Made by a program: the position numbers and the translations under genes. 64,000 nucleotides of DNA from Bin87 sp965261195 (GTDB lineage: Bacteria > Chloroflexota > Dehalococcoidia > Lucifugimonadales > UBA3495), in assembly GCA_965261195.1 (NCBI GenBank), contig OZ253455.1, positions 3,348,001 through 3,412,000 of the forward strand, in the 5' to 3' direction. The first letter of the stretch is position 1, and every line of letters starts with the position of its first letter. Below, one piece after another: positions 56,564-64,000 of the stretch. The notes under the pieces were generated by a model. The model was not told the DNA's origin. It did not search any database and was given only the letters and a program-made list of their open reading frames with translations.

Positions 56564-57898
56564 TTAGCGCGGTTTTCCGATGTCGGACAGAGCGTTCACC
56601 AGCGCGTCAATCTCGCCGCGAGTGTTCATTTCGGTTACGCACAGCAGCATTCCATTGGCGAAACGGTCGCTCACGTCAAGGCCGCCGAGAATGTTTTGGG
56701 TCATCAATTGCCGGTTGATTTCAGCAGGCGGCGCGGGGCCGGACACTACGAATTCCTGGAAGAACTCGCCGTTCTGCATCACCGCGTACTGCGGCAACTC
56801 GCCGATGCGTTGGGCGGCGTAGTGGGCCTTGTGGTAGCACAGCTCCGCCACCTGCCGCAGGCCCTGCCGTCCCATGGCCGCCAGATATATCGACGATGCC
56901 AGAGCGTACAGCGCCTCGTTGGTGCAAATGTTGGAGGTGGCCCGTTCGCGCCGGATGTGCTGCTCGCGGGTTTGCAGCGTCAGCACGTAGCCCGTGCGAT
57001 CCTTTGTGTCGGTGGTGCGCCCCACCAGGCGGCTGGGCATCTGACGGATGTATTGCTGCTGGCAGCTGAACAGCCCCAGGTAGGGCCCGCCGTAGGATGG
57101 CGGTATGCCCAGCGGCTGCCCTTCACCCGTCACGATGTCTGCGCCGAAATCGCCGGGGGGACGGAGCATACCCATGGCCAGCGGGTCTGCTGAAACCACC
57201 AGTAGCGCGCCGTCGGCGTGGGCGGCTTCAGCCAAACCGGCCAGGTCATCCAGCCCGCCGTAGAAGTTTGGGTACTGGGCGACAATTCCGGCGGTAGCTT
57301 CCGTAACCGCACCGCCGGCGTCCACCGCCGGCACGATGTCAATAGTGATGCCCTGCGCCTGGCAGTAGGTGGCAATGACCTGACGGTATGCCGGCGCTAC
57401 CGAATCGCTGACGATTACGTGTTCCCGACGGGTAACGCGGCAAGCCATCAGCACCGCCTCGGCCAGGCTGGTGGCGCCATCGTACATTCCGGCGTTGGCA
57501 ACCTCCATGCCGTACAACCCGCTGATCATGGTCTGGAACTCAAAGATTACCTGTAGGGTTCCCTGCGATACTTCGGGTTGGTAGGGCGTATATGCGGTCA
57601 GGAATTCGCCACGCGTCATCAGCGCTTTAACGATGGACGGTATGAAATGGTGGTAAGCACCGGCGCCGAGGAACGATGGGCCGCTCCCCAATGGCCGGTT
57701 ACGGGCGGCCAGTTCCCCCAGTTCGCGCTGGATTTCCAGTTCGGACATGGGCGGCGGCAGGTCCAGCGTGGGATTGCGGTACCCGTCGGGGATGTCCTGA
57801 AACAGGTCATCCACGCTGTGCAGGCCGATGGCGGCCAGCAGCTCATCCTGCTCGGCAAGGGTGTTGGGTATGTAGTGAGATTGAAAATTGGTAACCAT
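56564..57898 (-). CDS. gcvPA: Glycine dehydrogenase (decarboxylating) subunit 1
   Basis: N-terminal P-protein subunit, 444 residues, with HYIPNTLAEQDELLAAIGLH, FLGAGAYHHFIPSIVKALMT, TAYTPYQPEVSQGTLQVIFE and NAGMYDGATSLAEAVLMACR, all typical of two-subunit P-proteins. Transcribed with gcvPB. Confidence 0.96.
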   Translation of the reverse strand: MVTNFQSHYIPNTLAEQDELLAAIGLHSVDDLFQDIPDGYRNPTLDLPPPMSELEIQRELGELAARNRPLGSGPSFLGAGAYHHFIPSIVKALMTRGEFLTAYTPYQPEVSQGTLQVIFEFQTMISGLYGMEVANAGMYDGATSLAEAVLMACRVTRREHVIVSDSVAPAYRQVIATYCQAQGITIDIVPAVDAGGAVTEATAGIVAQYPNFYGGLDDLAGLAEAAHADGALLVVSADPLAMGMLRPPGDFGADIVTGEGQPLGIPPSYGGPYLGLFSCQQQYIRQMPSRLVGRTTDTKDRTGYVLTLQTREQHIRRERATSNICTNEALYALASSIYLAAMGRQGLRQVAELCYHKAHYAAQRIGELPQYAVMQNGEFFQEFVVSGPAPPAEINRQLMTQNILGGLDVSDRFANGMLLCVTEMNTRGEIDALVNALSDIGKPR

Positions 57899-57923
57899 TC
57901 AGAACTGCTCCGTCAGTTGCGGA

Positions 57924-58649
57924 TTAATCATCCCAAGCAAGAGCTTGGCCAGGATTAGGGGAGATAGTTTGGACTCGCCACGCTGATTTGTTTTTGAGTG
58001 CAGCCAAGCTTATTCTAACGCGGAATGCCTCGCCTCGTGTTGGAGCATTCCGCCCGGCGAGCCATATAGAATCACTGGCAGTTGGGTTGTACCGATTTTG
58101 CAGAAGTCCATTGGGCAAGCATAAAACCGACACAGAATCGAGACGATTAGGGACATCATCCGCTGCTATTTCTGAGTAGTTATACTTGACGAATATAGTT
58201 GTCGTCAGGTATTCGTGATCCCGTACTATCGCGATATTCTCCAAATCCCCTGGGACATCCACCGTCTGATTCTGTCTCACCTGGCGGATGCGCATTGAGG
58301 TTTGGGATGTCTGGATAGTGGCTGTGCCAGCGCCGTCCGTTTTCTCCGCTTTTGAATCTACAAACAGCGCTTGTCGCACCGCATATTCAGGTTGAAATAA
58401 GTAGGTGGCCCTTTTGTAGTCAATCTTGCCGAATAACCTTACGGGTATGGTTGGCATCCCTTGCCGGTCCAGAGCTTCACGAGTGATGTCCTCGCCTATG
58501 TCGGCTACCAGATCTGATTCGTTCCTGAATATCTCGACGGCTTCTTCTCTGAAATCATAGATGGCCTGAACTACCATCCGTAGCGTAGCCTTCTCTATCT
58601 GCTCGATAGTGTCAAGATTAGCCCGAAGATCGCCGGAGTTCAGTGTCAT
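57924..58649 (-). CDS. Probable type II restriction endonuclease (SfiI-like)
   Basis: A 241-residue protein whose start overlaps the stop of the methyltransferase gene (ATGA). The segment VRLFGKIDYKRATYLFQPEY and ALFVDSKAEK, with Asp-x-Lys in a PD-(D/E)xK-like position, resembles the SfiI family; EKATLRMVVQAIYDFREEAV is near the N-terminus. SfiI cuts GGCCNNNNNGGCC, but I did not align the two, so the site is not predicted. Base composition is lower in G+C than the flanks. Confidence 0.6.
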   Translation of the reverse strand: MTLNSGDLRANLDTIEQIEKATLRMVVQAIYDFREEAVEIFRNESDLVADIGEDITREALDRQGMPTIPVRLFGKIDYKRATYLFQPEYAVRQALFVDSKAEKTDGAGTATIQTSQTSMRIRQVRQNQTVDVPGDLENIAIVRDHEYLTTTIFVKYNYSEIAADDVPNRLDSVSVLCLPNGLLQNRYNPTASDSIWLAGRNAPTRGEAFRVRISLAALKNKSAWRVQTISPNPGQALAWDD

Positions 58650-59602
58650 AACGTCAGCCTTAGTGAAGGAGTCAACGCTTCTTGGACCCGTTGCCTTGCT
58701 AACTGCACACTTTGAGGGTTCAAATCAAACCCAATAAACTGCCGTCCTTCCCCTATCGCGGCTAACGCAGTAGTCCCACTGCCCATAAAGCAGTCCATCA
58801 CCAGATCATTTGGCTCCGTCAGCAACCTTATCATCCGGCGCGGTAATTCTATAGGGAATTGCGATTCGTGAGCGCTATTAGAGCGAACCGACCGTATATT
58901 CCAGACTCCCCGCGAACCCCACTCTGCCCATTCGTTGGCATCTAGACGTTCCCGGTTCACCACCGTTATTCCCGGCTTCCAGAAAATCAGCAGATGCTCC
59001 CACTCGTCCACCGAACGATAAGACAGGCTGTGCCATCTGCTGTTTTCCCAACACGGATCCTTTACCCACGCACGCCGGTCATAGAGATAAAATCCGGCGT
59101 CTTCAGCCCACCGCTCTACCAGTCCGGCGGTGAGTTTCACTCTGGTCTGAGGCGCGTACTTGCCGCCCCTGACGTTGTTGTTTTTCAGCCGTCGGTCGAT
59201 GGTCTGTTCGCTGCACCCCAACAGGGCAGCTAGCTGGTACTTGTCAAAGCCGGGATTGTCCCGTTGTGCGGCCAGCACCTCATCCCGAGTGATTTTAACC
59301 TTCTTGGCACTGACGTTATCCGCCTGGATTCGCGGCATATCAGGGTCCCCGAAAGCCAGAATATCGGCAATGTTAATCCCCAGAAAACCGCCGGCTTTGA
59401 TGACCGGGTGGTGGGCTGCAATCGTTTGTTCCAGCAACGTTGCCCACTCTCGAAAATTAAAGTGGGATTCGTATGACTTCCCCAGACAATAGGGAGGCGA
59501 CCAGAAACTCAGGGCCACCGATTCCGGCATCATCTTTTTCAACAGCGTTCTGGCATCACCGGGATGTATTAGGTTTGGTTCCAAGTAAGAGGATGTAAAC
59601 AT
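58646..59602 (-). CDS. DNA methyltransferase of a type II system, with an internal helix-turn-helix
   Basis: AdoMet-dependent amino-methyltransferase of 318 residues, beta-type order: catalytic motif IV as SFWSPPY (residues 33-39) comes first and the AdoMet motif I as MDCFMGSGTTALAAIGEG late (from about residue 267). SPPY is typical of N4-cytosine enzymes. Between the two lies an unusual insert EVLAAQRDNPGFDKYQLAAL, LGCSEQTIDRRLKNNNV that reads as a helix-turn-helix and may give site specificity or autoregulation. The endonuclease gene follows with a 4-base overlap. Confidence 0.88.
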   Translation of the reverse strand: MFTSSYLEPNLIHPGDARTLLKKMMPESVALSFWSPPYCLGKSYESHFNFREWATLLEQTIAAHHPVIKAGGFLGINIADILAFGDPDMPRIQADNVSAKKVKITRDEVLAAQRDNPGFDKYQLAALLGCSEQTIDRRLKNNNVRGGKYAPQTRVKLTAGLVERWAEDAGFYLYDRRAWVKDPCWENSRWHSLSYRSVDEWEHLLIFWKPGITVVNRERLDANEWAEWGSRGVWNIRSVRSNSAHESQFPIELPRRMIRLLTEPNDLVMDCFMGSGTTALAAIGEGRQFIGFDLNPQSVQLARQRVQEALTPSLRLTL

Positions 59603-59704
59603 ATCTGCCTATGACCTCAGCGCTTGAATCAGCCCTGCGCTGGCGCGCCACCATCCTTGACCTAACCCCTCCACGTTGTCAAGAGTCAAGCGGTCACTGG
59701 CAAT

Positions 59705-59818
59705 GTAACTGTTCACGTTTGAGGGGACGGGATCGACTTGCAAAGCAAATTCCGTGCTTGACTGCCTCTCTGCAAGAGGCCGAATGGCCCGTAGATTCCC
59801 ACAAGTCTGAACAGTTAC
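59705..59818. mobile_element. 114-base MITE related to the IS66-family element
   Basis: Second copy of the family at 40907-41019. Ends GTAACTGTTCACGTTTGAGG and the complement of GTAACTGTTCAGACTTGTGG; flanked by a perfect 8-base duplication CTGGCAAT (59697-59704 and 59819-59826). About 80% identical to the other copy by eye, and sits between the R-M genes and the DAO gene. Confidence 0.92.
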
Positions 59819-59835
59819 CTGGCAATCTTTCCTTT

Positions 59836-61023
59836 CTACGCCAGCACCCGGTACCGGTAGCTGGATTCCAGCAGGTCGTTTTCGGCGAACCGGGACAGTC
59901 GCAGCGGCGTCAAATCGACGTCCCGCCCCTGTCCCTCGACGACCAGCTCGGCCATCGCTTTGCCAATGGCAGGGGACAGCTTGAAGCCGTGCCCACTGAA
60001 CCCGATGGCGCAATACAGTCCGGCAATTCCAGGCACCGCGTCCAGCGCCGGATGCCAGTCCGGTGTGGTGGTGAACAACCCCGACCAGCCGCCCCGGTAG
60101 TACGAGTCAGCCATGCCGGGGACACGGCGCCCCAGCCGTGCCAGCGCCGATGCGAAGTCGTTGGGGTCGATGCCTTGCGGATAAACTTCAGGGTCGATCA
60201 CTTCCTCGTCGTCGCCGAATCCCATCATGGTGAAGGCAGCGCCATCGGGCCGGAAGGACAGGGATTGGCTGATGTCCCCCACCGTTGGATGTTCGGGCAC
60301 TCGTTCCACCGGGCGGGCCAGGGTGGCGACCTGATGTCGCACCGGCAGCAGAGGAACATCGACGCCGGCGGTGGCCAGCAGCCGTTTTGACCACGGCCCG
60401 GATGCCACTATGACCGTGTCGGTTGCGATGCGGTCGCCGTTTACTGTGGTAACGGCTTGCACCCGGTCGCCGGCCATCTCGACCTCGGCGGCCGGATTGC
60501 GCAGCGCGATCTGCGCCCCGGCTTCCTGGGAACGGGCCGCGTATGACGTGGTAACCAGATTGGGGTTGGCGTAGCCCGACATCGGCTCCCACGCCGCGCG
60601 TTCGTCATCGTACAGCCGTATGGACGGGGCGAGTCTCGCTACATCATCCTGAGTTACCAGGTATGTTGGGATGCTCAACTCCTGCAGCATGGCCACGTTG
60701 CGCGCCAGCCCGCTGCTATCGTCCTGATTAACCACGACCAGGTATCCGGTGCGGACGAAACCCGACTGGCCGCCAACCTGCTCTTCAAAGTCGGCAAACA
60801 CCTGTACGCTTTGCCAGGCCAGGTTAGCCGTGATTGGGTTGGAGTAGTGCATACGGCAGATGGATTGCGACCGCCCCGTGCTCCCAGACGCCAGTACGTC
60901 CCGCTCCAGCAGCACGGTATTCGTGACGCCAAGCTGGGCCAGGTGATATTGAATGGCACAGCCAATGACGCCGCCGCCGATAATCACCGCATCGGCAACG
61001 CCGGGCAGGTTGCTACTCGTCAA
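59836..61023 (-). CDS. FAD-dependent amino-acid/sarcosine oxidase-like oxidoreductase (DAO family)
   Basis: 395 residues. The FAD-binding dinucleotide fold is VIIGGGVIGCAIQYHLAQLG with LLERD 20 residues later, and the C-terminal FAD motif is YCAIGFSGHGFKLSPAIGKA. The pattern matches sarcosine oxidase beta/glycine oxidase-like enzymes, which feed one-carbon units, consistent with nearby glycine cleavage genes. Its ATG overlaps the upstream PPOX-like gene by 11 bases. Confidence 0.9.
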   Translation of the reverse strand: MTSSNLPGVADAVIIGGGVIGCAIQYHLAQLGVTNTVLLERDVLASGSTGRSQSICRMHYSNPITANLAWQSVQVFADFEEQVGGQSGFVRTGYLVVVNQDDSSGLARNVAMLQELSIPTYLVTQDDVARLAPSIRLYDDERAAWEPMSGYANPNLVTTSYAARSQEAGAQIALRNPAAEVEMAGDRVQAVTTVNGDRIATDTVIVASGPWSKRLLATAGVDVPLLPVRHQVATLARPVERVPEHPTVGDISQSLSFRPDGAAFTMMGFGDDEEVIDPEVYPQGIDPNDFASALARLGRRVPGMADSYYRGGWSGLFTTTPDWHPALDAVPGIAGLYCAIGFSGHGFKLSPAIGKAMAELVVEGQGRDVDLTPLRLSRFAENDLLESSYRYRVLA

Positions 61024-61435
61024 CGCCTTTCCACGACATAACGCGCTTTACGTCGATCACTATGGCAACCAGGCGCTGATCACCGTCGGTCAGTTCGTTG
61101 GCGTCCTGCTCGCCCCGTTCGGTGCCTTCGTAGCGGGAGAAAATGCTGCGGACGGTTTCGCGCAGGTTGCTGTTCTCGATGGTGGCCTGGCCTTCCAGAA
61201 TCACGTACTGATAGGGCCACTCGTCGGTAGCCACCGATAACGATACCCGGGGGTTCTGGCGGACGTTGCGGGTCTTCACCGCTGAGTCGCCGGACACCAC
61301 CGTTATCTTCCCGTCTTCCCACTGATACCAGACCGGCGATATGTGGGGGGTGCCATCCGGCCGGATGGAGGCGAAGTGCGCTACGTGCGGGCCAGCCAGG
61401 TAGGTGTCAATCTCCTGTTGAGTGAGTCGGGGCAT
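61013..61435 (-). CDS. PPOX-type split-barrel flavin/F420 enzyme
   Basis: 140 residues of the pyridoxamine-phosphate-oxidase-like fold: HVAHFASIRPDGTPHISPVW, DSAVKTRNVRQNPRVSLSVA and YQYVILEGQATIENSNLRET match the F420/FMN-dependent PPOX class used in Actinobacteria and Chloroflexi. Acts as a small cytoplasmic reductase or oxidase; substrate unknown. Confidence 0.88.
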   Translation of the reverse strand: MPRLTQQEIDTYLAGPHVAHFASIRPDGTPHISPVWYQWEDGKITVVSGDSAVKTRNVRQNPRVSLSVATDEWPYQYVILEGQATIENSNLRETVRSIFSRYEGTERGEQDANELTDGDQRLVAIVIDVKRVMSWKGVDE

Positions 61436-61544
61436 CGCATCCTCTAACCCTGGCTGCTAAAAACGCGCCTTCCAGGTTGGTAACGTAATTTCGCCACTAT
61501 TTTATCATATTAACTTTGGCACTCTCACCGGTTTGCCGTCGTTG

Positions 61545-62996
61545 GTAACTGTTCAGAGTTGGTGAGGTGGATTGGCCGAAAGGGGTTCTGGGAGCCTTGC
61601 GCTGCCGGTGGTGGTTGTGTCATATAGTGGGTATGGATACGGAAATTGACCTCAAGACTGCCGACCGGGATGTCCTGATTGCCAGCATTGTCCGGCAGCA
61701 AGCCATTATCGTCCGGCAACAGGCGATCATCGAGCGGTTGGAGAAATGGATTGGCCAATTCGAGGGGCCGGCCAAGCCAAGCGGCTCGGGTCGGATGCCC
61801 GGTCTGCAGCCCAAAGCCGAGCGGAAACCGGCTCAGCCCAAAGGGCCACGCCAGCGCCGTCCCCACGGGTTCGCCCGCACCCGCATGACGCCCACCCAGC
61901 GGGTGGAGCACGCGTTGGAACAGTGCCCCGACTGCGGGACTCAGCTGGCCGGCGGCTGGACCCAGCGCACTCGGGAAGTCATTGACTTGCCCCAAGTTCC
62001 GGTGCAGATTACCGAGCACGCTTACATCGCCCGCATCTGCCCGGGCTGCCGACGCCGCTGTGTACCATCGTCACAACTGGACGGCGTGGCGCTGGGGCGG
62101 CAGCGTCTGGGGATCAACGTGATGAGCCTGATTGCTGGGCTTAGGGAAGAGGCCCGGCTGCCCTTCCGCACCATCCAGTGGTATCTGGGCGCCGTGCATG
62201 GGCTGCGCCTCAGCACGGGCGCCATCGTGGACGCCACCCGAAAAGTGGCGGGCAAAGGGCAGCGCAAGCTGGCCGATATAGTGGAACGGATCCGAGGCAG
62301 TCCGGTGGTTCATGCCGACGAAACGGGTTGGCGGGAGAACGGGCACAACGGCTACGTGTGGACCTTCAGCACTCCGACCCAGCGGTACTTCCTGCGACGG
62401 GGGCGGGGCAAGGCGGTGGTGGATGAAGTCCTGGGCGTGGAGTTTGATGGCGTGCTGGTCAGCGACTTCTACGCCGCCTACCACCACTACGACGGTCCCA
62501 AACAACGCTGCTGGGCTCACCTGCTGCGGGACATCCACGACCGGCGCACTCTCTACCCTGATGACGCGCCACTGGCACAGTGGGCCGACGCCGTACACCG
62601 TCTCTATGTCCAGGCCAAGGCCTTCACGCACCCGTCGCAGCAGCGACGGCGGGCGACCCAGCTGGCCCTGGAACAACGGCTGCTGTCCATCTGCCAGCCG
62701 TTCCTCGACGACCCATCGGCAACCCAGGCCAAGCTATGCCGACGCATTGAACGCCACGTCAAAGAGCTCTTCGTCTTCGTGGCTGAACCGGCGGCGCCGC
62801 CGGACAACAACGCCGCCGAACGCAGCCTGCGCCCGGTAGTGGTCAGCCGGAAGATCAGTGGCGGCACGCGCTCAAACCAGGGCACTGCAACCAAGATGAC
62901 GCTGGCGTCAATCTTCGGCACCTGGCGGGCCCAGGGCTTGAACCCCCTCACCGCCTGCCGACAATTACTCACTTCCCCTCAACCCTGAACAGTTAC
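61545..62996 (+). mobile_element. Intact IS66-family insertion sequence (ISBst12-like, transposase only)
   Basis: 1452 bases, beginning GTAACTGTTCAGAGTTGGTG and ending with the complement of GTAACTGTTCAGGGTTGAGG, flanked by an exact 8-base duplication CGTCGTTG (61537-61544 and 62997-63004). The GTAA ends and 8-base duplication are IS66 features; only the tnpC-type gene is present, as in the ISBst12 group. Its ends match the two MITEs in this window, so it can be their helper. It lies 93 bases before gcvT. Confidence 0.95.
61633..62988 (+). CDS. IS66-family transposase
   Basis: 451 residues, intact. An N-terminal coiled coil (VRQQAIIVRQQAIIERLEKW), a zinc-like CPDCGTQL and CPGCRRRC pair, and the DDE core: VVHADETGWRENGHNGYVW, LVSDFYAAYHHYDGPKQRCW, HLLRDI and PDNNAAERSLRPVVVSRKIS with the Glu. 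The C-terminus is the IS66_C motif. The start at 61633 was set at the ATG 12 codons before the coiled coil; an in-frame ATG at 61567 is nearer the left end and less likely. Confidence 0.95.
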   Translation: MDTEIDLKTADRDVLIASIVRQQAIIVRQQAIIERLEKWIGQFEGPAKPSGSGRMPGLQPKAERKPAQPKGPRQRRPHGFARTRMTPTQRVEHALEQCPDCGTQLAGGWTQRTREVIDLPQVPVQITEHAYIARICPGCRRRCVPSSQLDGVALGRQRLGINVMSLIAGLREEARLPFRTIQWYLGAVHGLRLSTGAIVDATRKVAGKGQRKLADIVERIRGSPVVHADETGWRENGHNGYVWTFSTPTQRYFLRRGRGKAVVDEVLGVEFDGVLVSDFYAAYHHYDGPKQRCWAHLLRDIHDRRTLYPDDAPLAQWADAVHRLYVQAKAFTHPSQQRRRATQLALEQRLLSICQPFLDDPSATQAKLCRRIERHVKELFVFVAEPAAPPDNNAAERSLRPVVVSRKISGGTRSNQGTATKMTLASIFGTWRAQGLNPLTACRQLLTSPQP

Positions 62997-63001
62997 CGTC
63001 G

Positions 63002-63030
63002 TTGCGCCCCAACCATCATAGCGGTATTAT
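63002..63030 (+). promoter_or_regulatory. Candidate gcvT promoter next to the IS66 end
   Basis: TTGCGC (63002-63007), 17 bases, TATTAT (63025-63030), 60 bases before the gcvT ATG. The first three bases of the -35 box belong to the target duplication, so the IS insertion preserved it. No glycine riboswitch is seen in the 93 bases between the IS and gcvT. Confidence 0.45.
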
Positions 63031-63089
63031 GAATTGCAGATATTTCCCGGCAACGTCACTTCCGGCAACTCCGCCACCTCTGAGCAAAG

Positions 63090-64000
63090 ATGCCTGCTGA
63101 CACCCCCGTTTCCGAAAATCTGCGTACCGCTCTCTACCAAACCCACGTCGACCTGGGCGCCCGTATGGTGCCCTTTGGCGGTTGGGATATGCCCGTGCAG
63201 TACGAGGGCGTAATCGCAGAGGTTGCGGCGGTGCGCAATTCTGCCGGACTGTTTGACGTGTCGCACATGGGGCGTCTCAATATGGGCGGTCCCAACGCCG
63301 CGGGGTTGCTGGACATTCTGCTCACCGGCTCGGCCTCTAGCCTGCGGGTTGGGCGCGCCCGCTACTGCTTCATCTGCAAGGAAACCGGCGGTGTGATCGA
63401 CGACACTATCTTTTACCGCCTGTCTGACGACGAATTTTTGTTGATCCCCAACGCCGGCAACCGTCCCACTGTTTCCCTCTGGTTTGACCGGCAGCTGGCG
63501 CACCACTTTGATGGCCGCGGTGTGCAGATTACCGACCGGACCATGGTTACCGGACTGGTTGCGTTGCAAGGCCCTTCCGCCGTCGGCATCATCGACCGCC
63601 TCTGCGAAGATTTCGTACCCGGCGCTCGCCTGGCACGCAACGTGTCCAGAGCGCCGTCGCCGTCGTTGCTCCGGCCGTTTGCCTGGGGCCGCGGACATAT
63701 CGATGGCCGCCGCGTTTTCATCGGACGTACCGGCTACACCGGAGAGGACGGATTCGAGCTTGCCTTTGGCGTGTCCGACGCCGTTGTAATCTGGAACAAA
63801 CTGACCGGCGCCGGCGCCGTGCCTTGTGGCCTCGGGGCACGCGATGTGCTGCGGCTGGAAGCCGGCCTGCCACTGCACGGCCACGAACTGACCGAGGAAA
63901 TCACTCCCATTGAGGCTGAGCTGGGTCGCTTTGTACGTCGGGATGGCGGTTTCAACGGCACCGACGTTCTGGATCACCAGCGTGTTTACGGCACTCAGCG
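63090..64000 (+). CDS. gcvT: Aminomethyltransferase (glycine cleavage T protein), 3' end beyond window
   Basis: Transfers the aminomethyl group to tetrahydrofolate and releases ammonia. The 303 codons in view include LGARMVPFGGWDMPVQYEGV, GLFDVSHMGRL (the folate-binding Asp region), VALQGPSAVGII, FIGRTGYTGEDGFELAF and PCGLGARDVLRLEAGLPLHG, all diagnostic. A T-protein is about 360 residues, so some 60 are missing. A new IS66 element lies directly upstream. Confidence 0.96.
   Translation, partial: MPADTPVSENLRTALYQTHVDLGARMVPFGGWDMPVQYEGVIAEVAAVRNSAGLFDVSHMGRLNMGGPNAAGLLDILLTGSASSLRVGRARYCFICKETGGVIDDTIFYRLSDDEFLLIPNAGNRPTVSLWFDRQLAHHFDGRGVQITDRTMVTGLVALQGPSAVGIIDRLCEDFVPGARLARNVSRAPSPSLLRPFAWGRGHIDGRRVFIGRTGYTGEDGFELAFGVSDAVVIWNKLTGAGAVPCGLGARDVLRLEAGLPLHGHELTEEITPIEAELGRFVRRDGGFNGTDVLDHQRVYGTQ

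Noticed and set aside
63005..63089. Possible glycine riboswitch upstream of gcvT
   Set aside because: Only 93 bases separate the IS66 end and gcvT, and the conserved GGAGA-type core of a glycine aptamer was not seen.

Overview
The window is about 60% G+C, densely coded bacterial DNA with many GTG and TTG starts and short operons on both strands. The mix of genes points to an uncultured Chloroflexota of the Dehalococcoidia/SAR202 type: an LppX/LprAFG-type lipoprotein, two-subunit glycine dehydrogenase, MaoC dehydratases, DUF885 peptidase, cobalamin salvage genes and FAD/FMN enzymes. This taxonomic call is an inference from gene content; no marker was aligned.

Layout. 1-12.8 kb is core metabolism: a leucine-type dehydrogenase, cyclophilin and an MFS carrier, then a long plus-strand run rpsF-ssb-rpsR-SurA/PrsA-like foldase-hom-thrC-folE-GNAT-MshA-like glycosyltransferase-DUF502. 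12.85-16.1 kb is a decayed mobile element (small ORFs, an HNH protein, a broken TOPRIM/primase) into which an ISAs1-family element has jumped. 16.2-20 kb holds a PIG-L deacetylase, DUF885 peptidase, EthD-like protein and an SDR. 20.1-25.5 kb is the translation cluster on the minus strand: tRNA-Thr(TGT)-tRNA-Tyr(GTA)-tRNA-Thr(GGT)-tuf-rpmG-secE-nusG-rplK-rplA-[leader/attenuator]-rplJ-rplL. It is the classical tRNA-tufB-secE-nusG-rplKAJL order, without a tRNA-Gly and without rpoBC after rplL. 25.8-28.8 kb has two MaoC hotdog proteins, a SelW-like selenoprotein read through an in-frame TGA, a pentapeptide-repeat protein and a BioD/DRTGG protein. 28.8-32.6 kb has an Abm-domain protein, NhaA, an MBL hydrolase and a CtBP-like dehydrogenase. 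32.7-35.3 kb is an accessory cassette (three-Cys-motif partner TcmP, its DUF5131 three-Cys partner and a third ORF). 35.4-41 kb has an aldo/keto reductase, a HicB-like pair, an LprG-like lipoprotein/MFS pair, a PD40 protein and nested MITEs. 41.2-44.3 kb is cobalamin salvage (cobQ, cobU, PduX-like kinase). 44.3-51.2 kb is a minus-strand DNA-repair run (PHP, DinG/DnaQ helicase, three tandem OGG1-like glycosylases, PIN). 51.2-55 kb has a MITE, a membrane protein, a HIBADH-like dehydrogenase and an ImmA-like/PIN toxin-antitoxin pair. 55-64 kb has gcvPB and gcvPA, then a type II restriction-modification pair, a MITE, DAO and PPOX-type enzymes and an intact IS66-family element, and finally gcvT running off the window.

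Most notable: (a) a hidden SelW/Rdx selenoprotein with a CVPU motif and a SECIS-like hairpin 19 bases after the TGA; (b) three tandem OGG1 paralogues, one lacking the catalytic Lys; (c) bS6 with an acidic Ala/Glu/Pro tail and its partner bS18 with a basic Gly/Arg/Pro extension; (d) an lprG-Rv1410c-like lipoprotein/MFS pair; (e) 113-114-base MITEs that share ends with the resident IS66 element and keep perfect 8-base target duplications, one of them nested in a second MITE family; (f) the TcmP/three-Cys cassette. No single large, wholly unknown defence system was seen.
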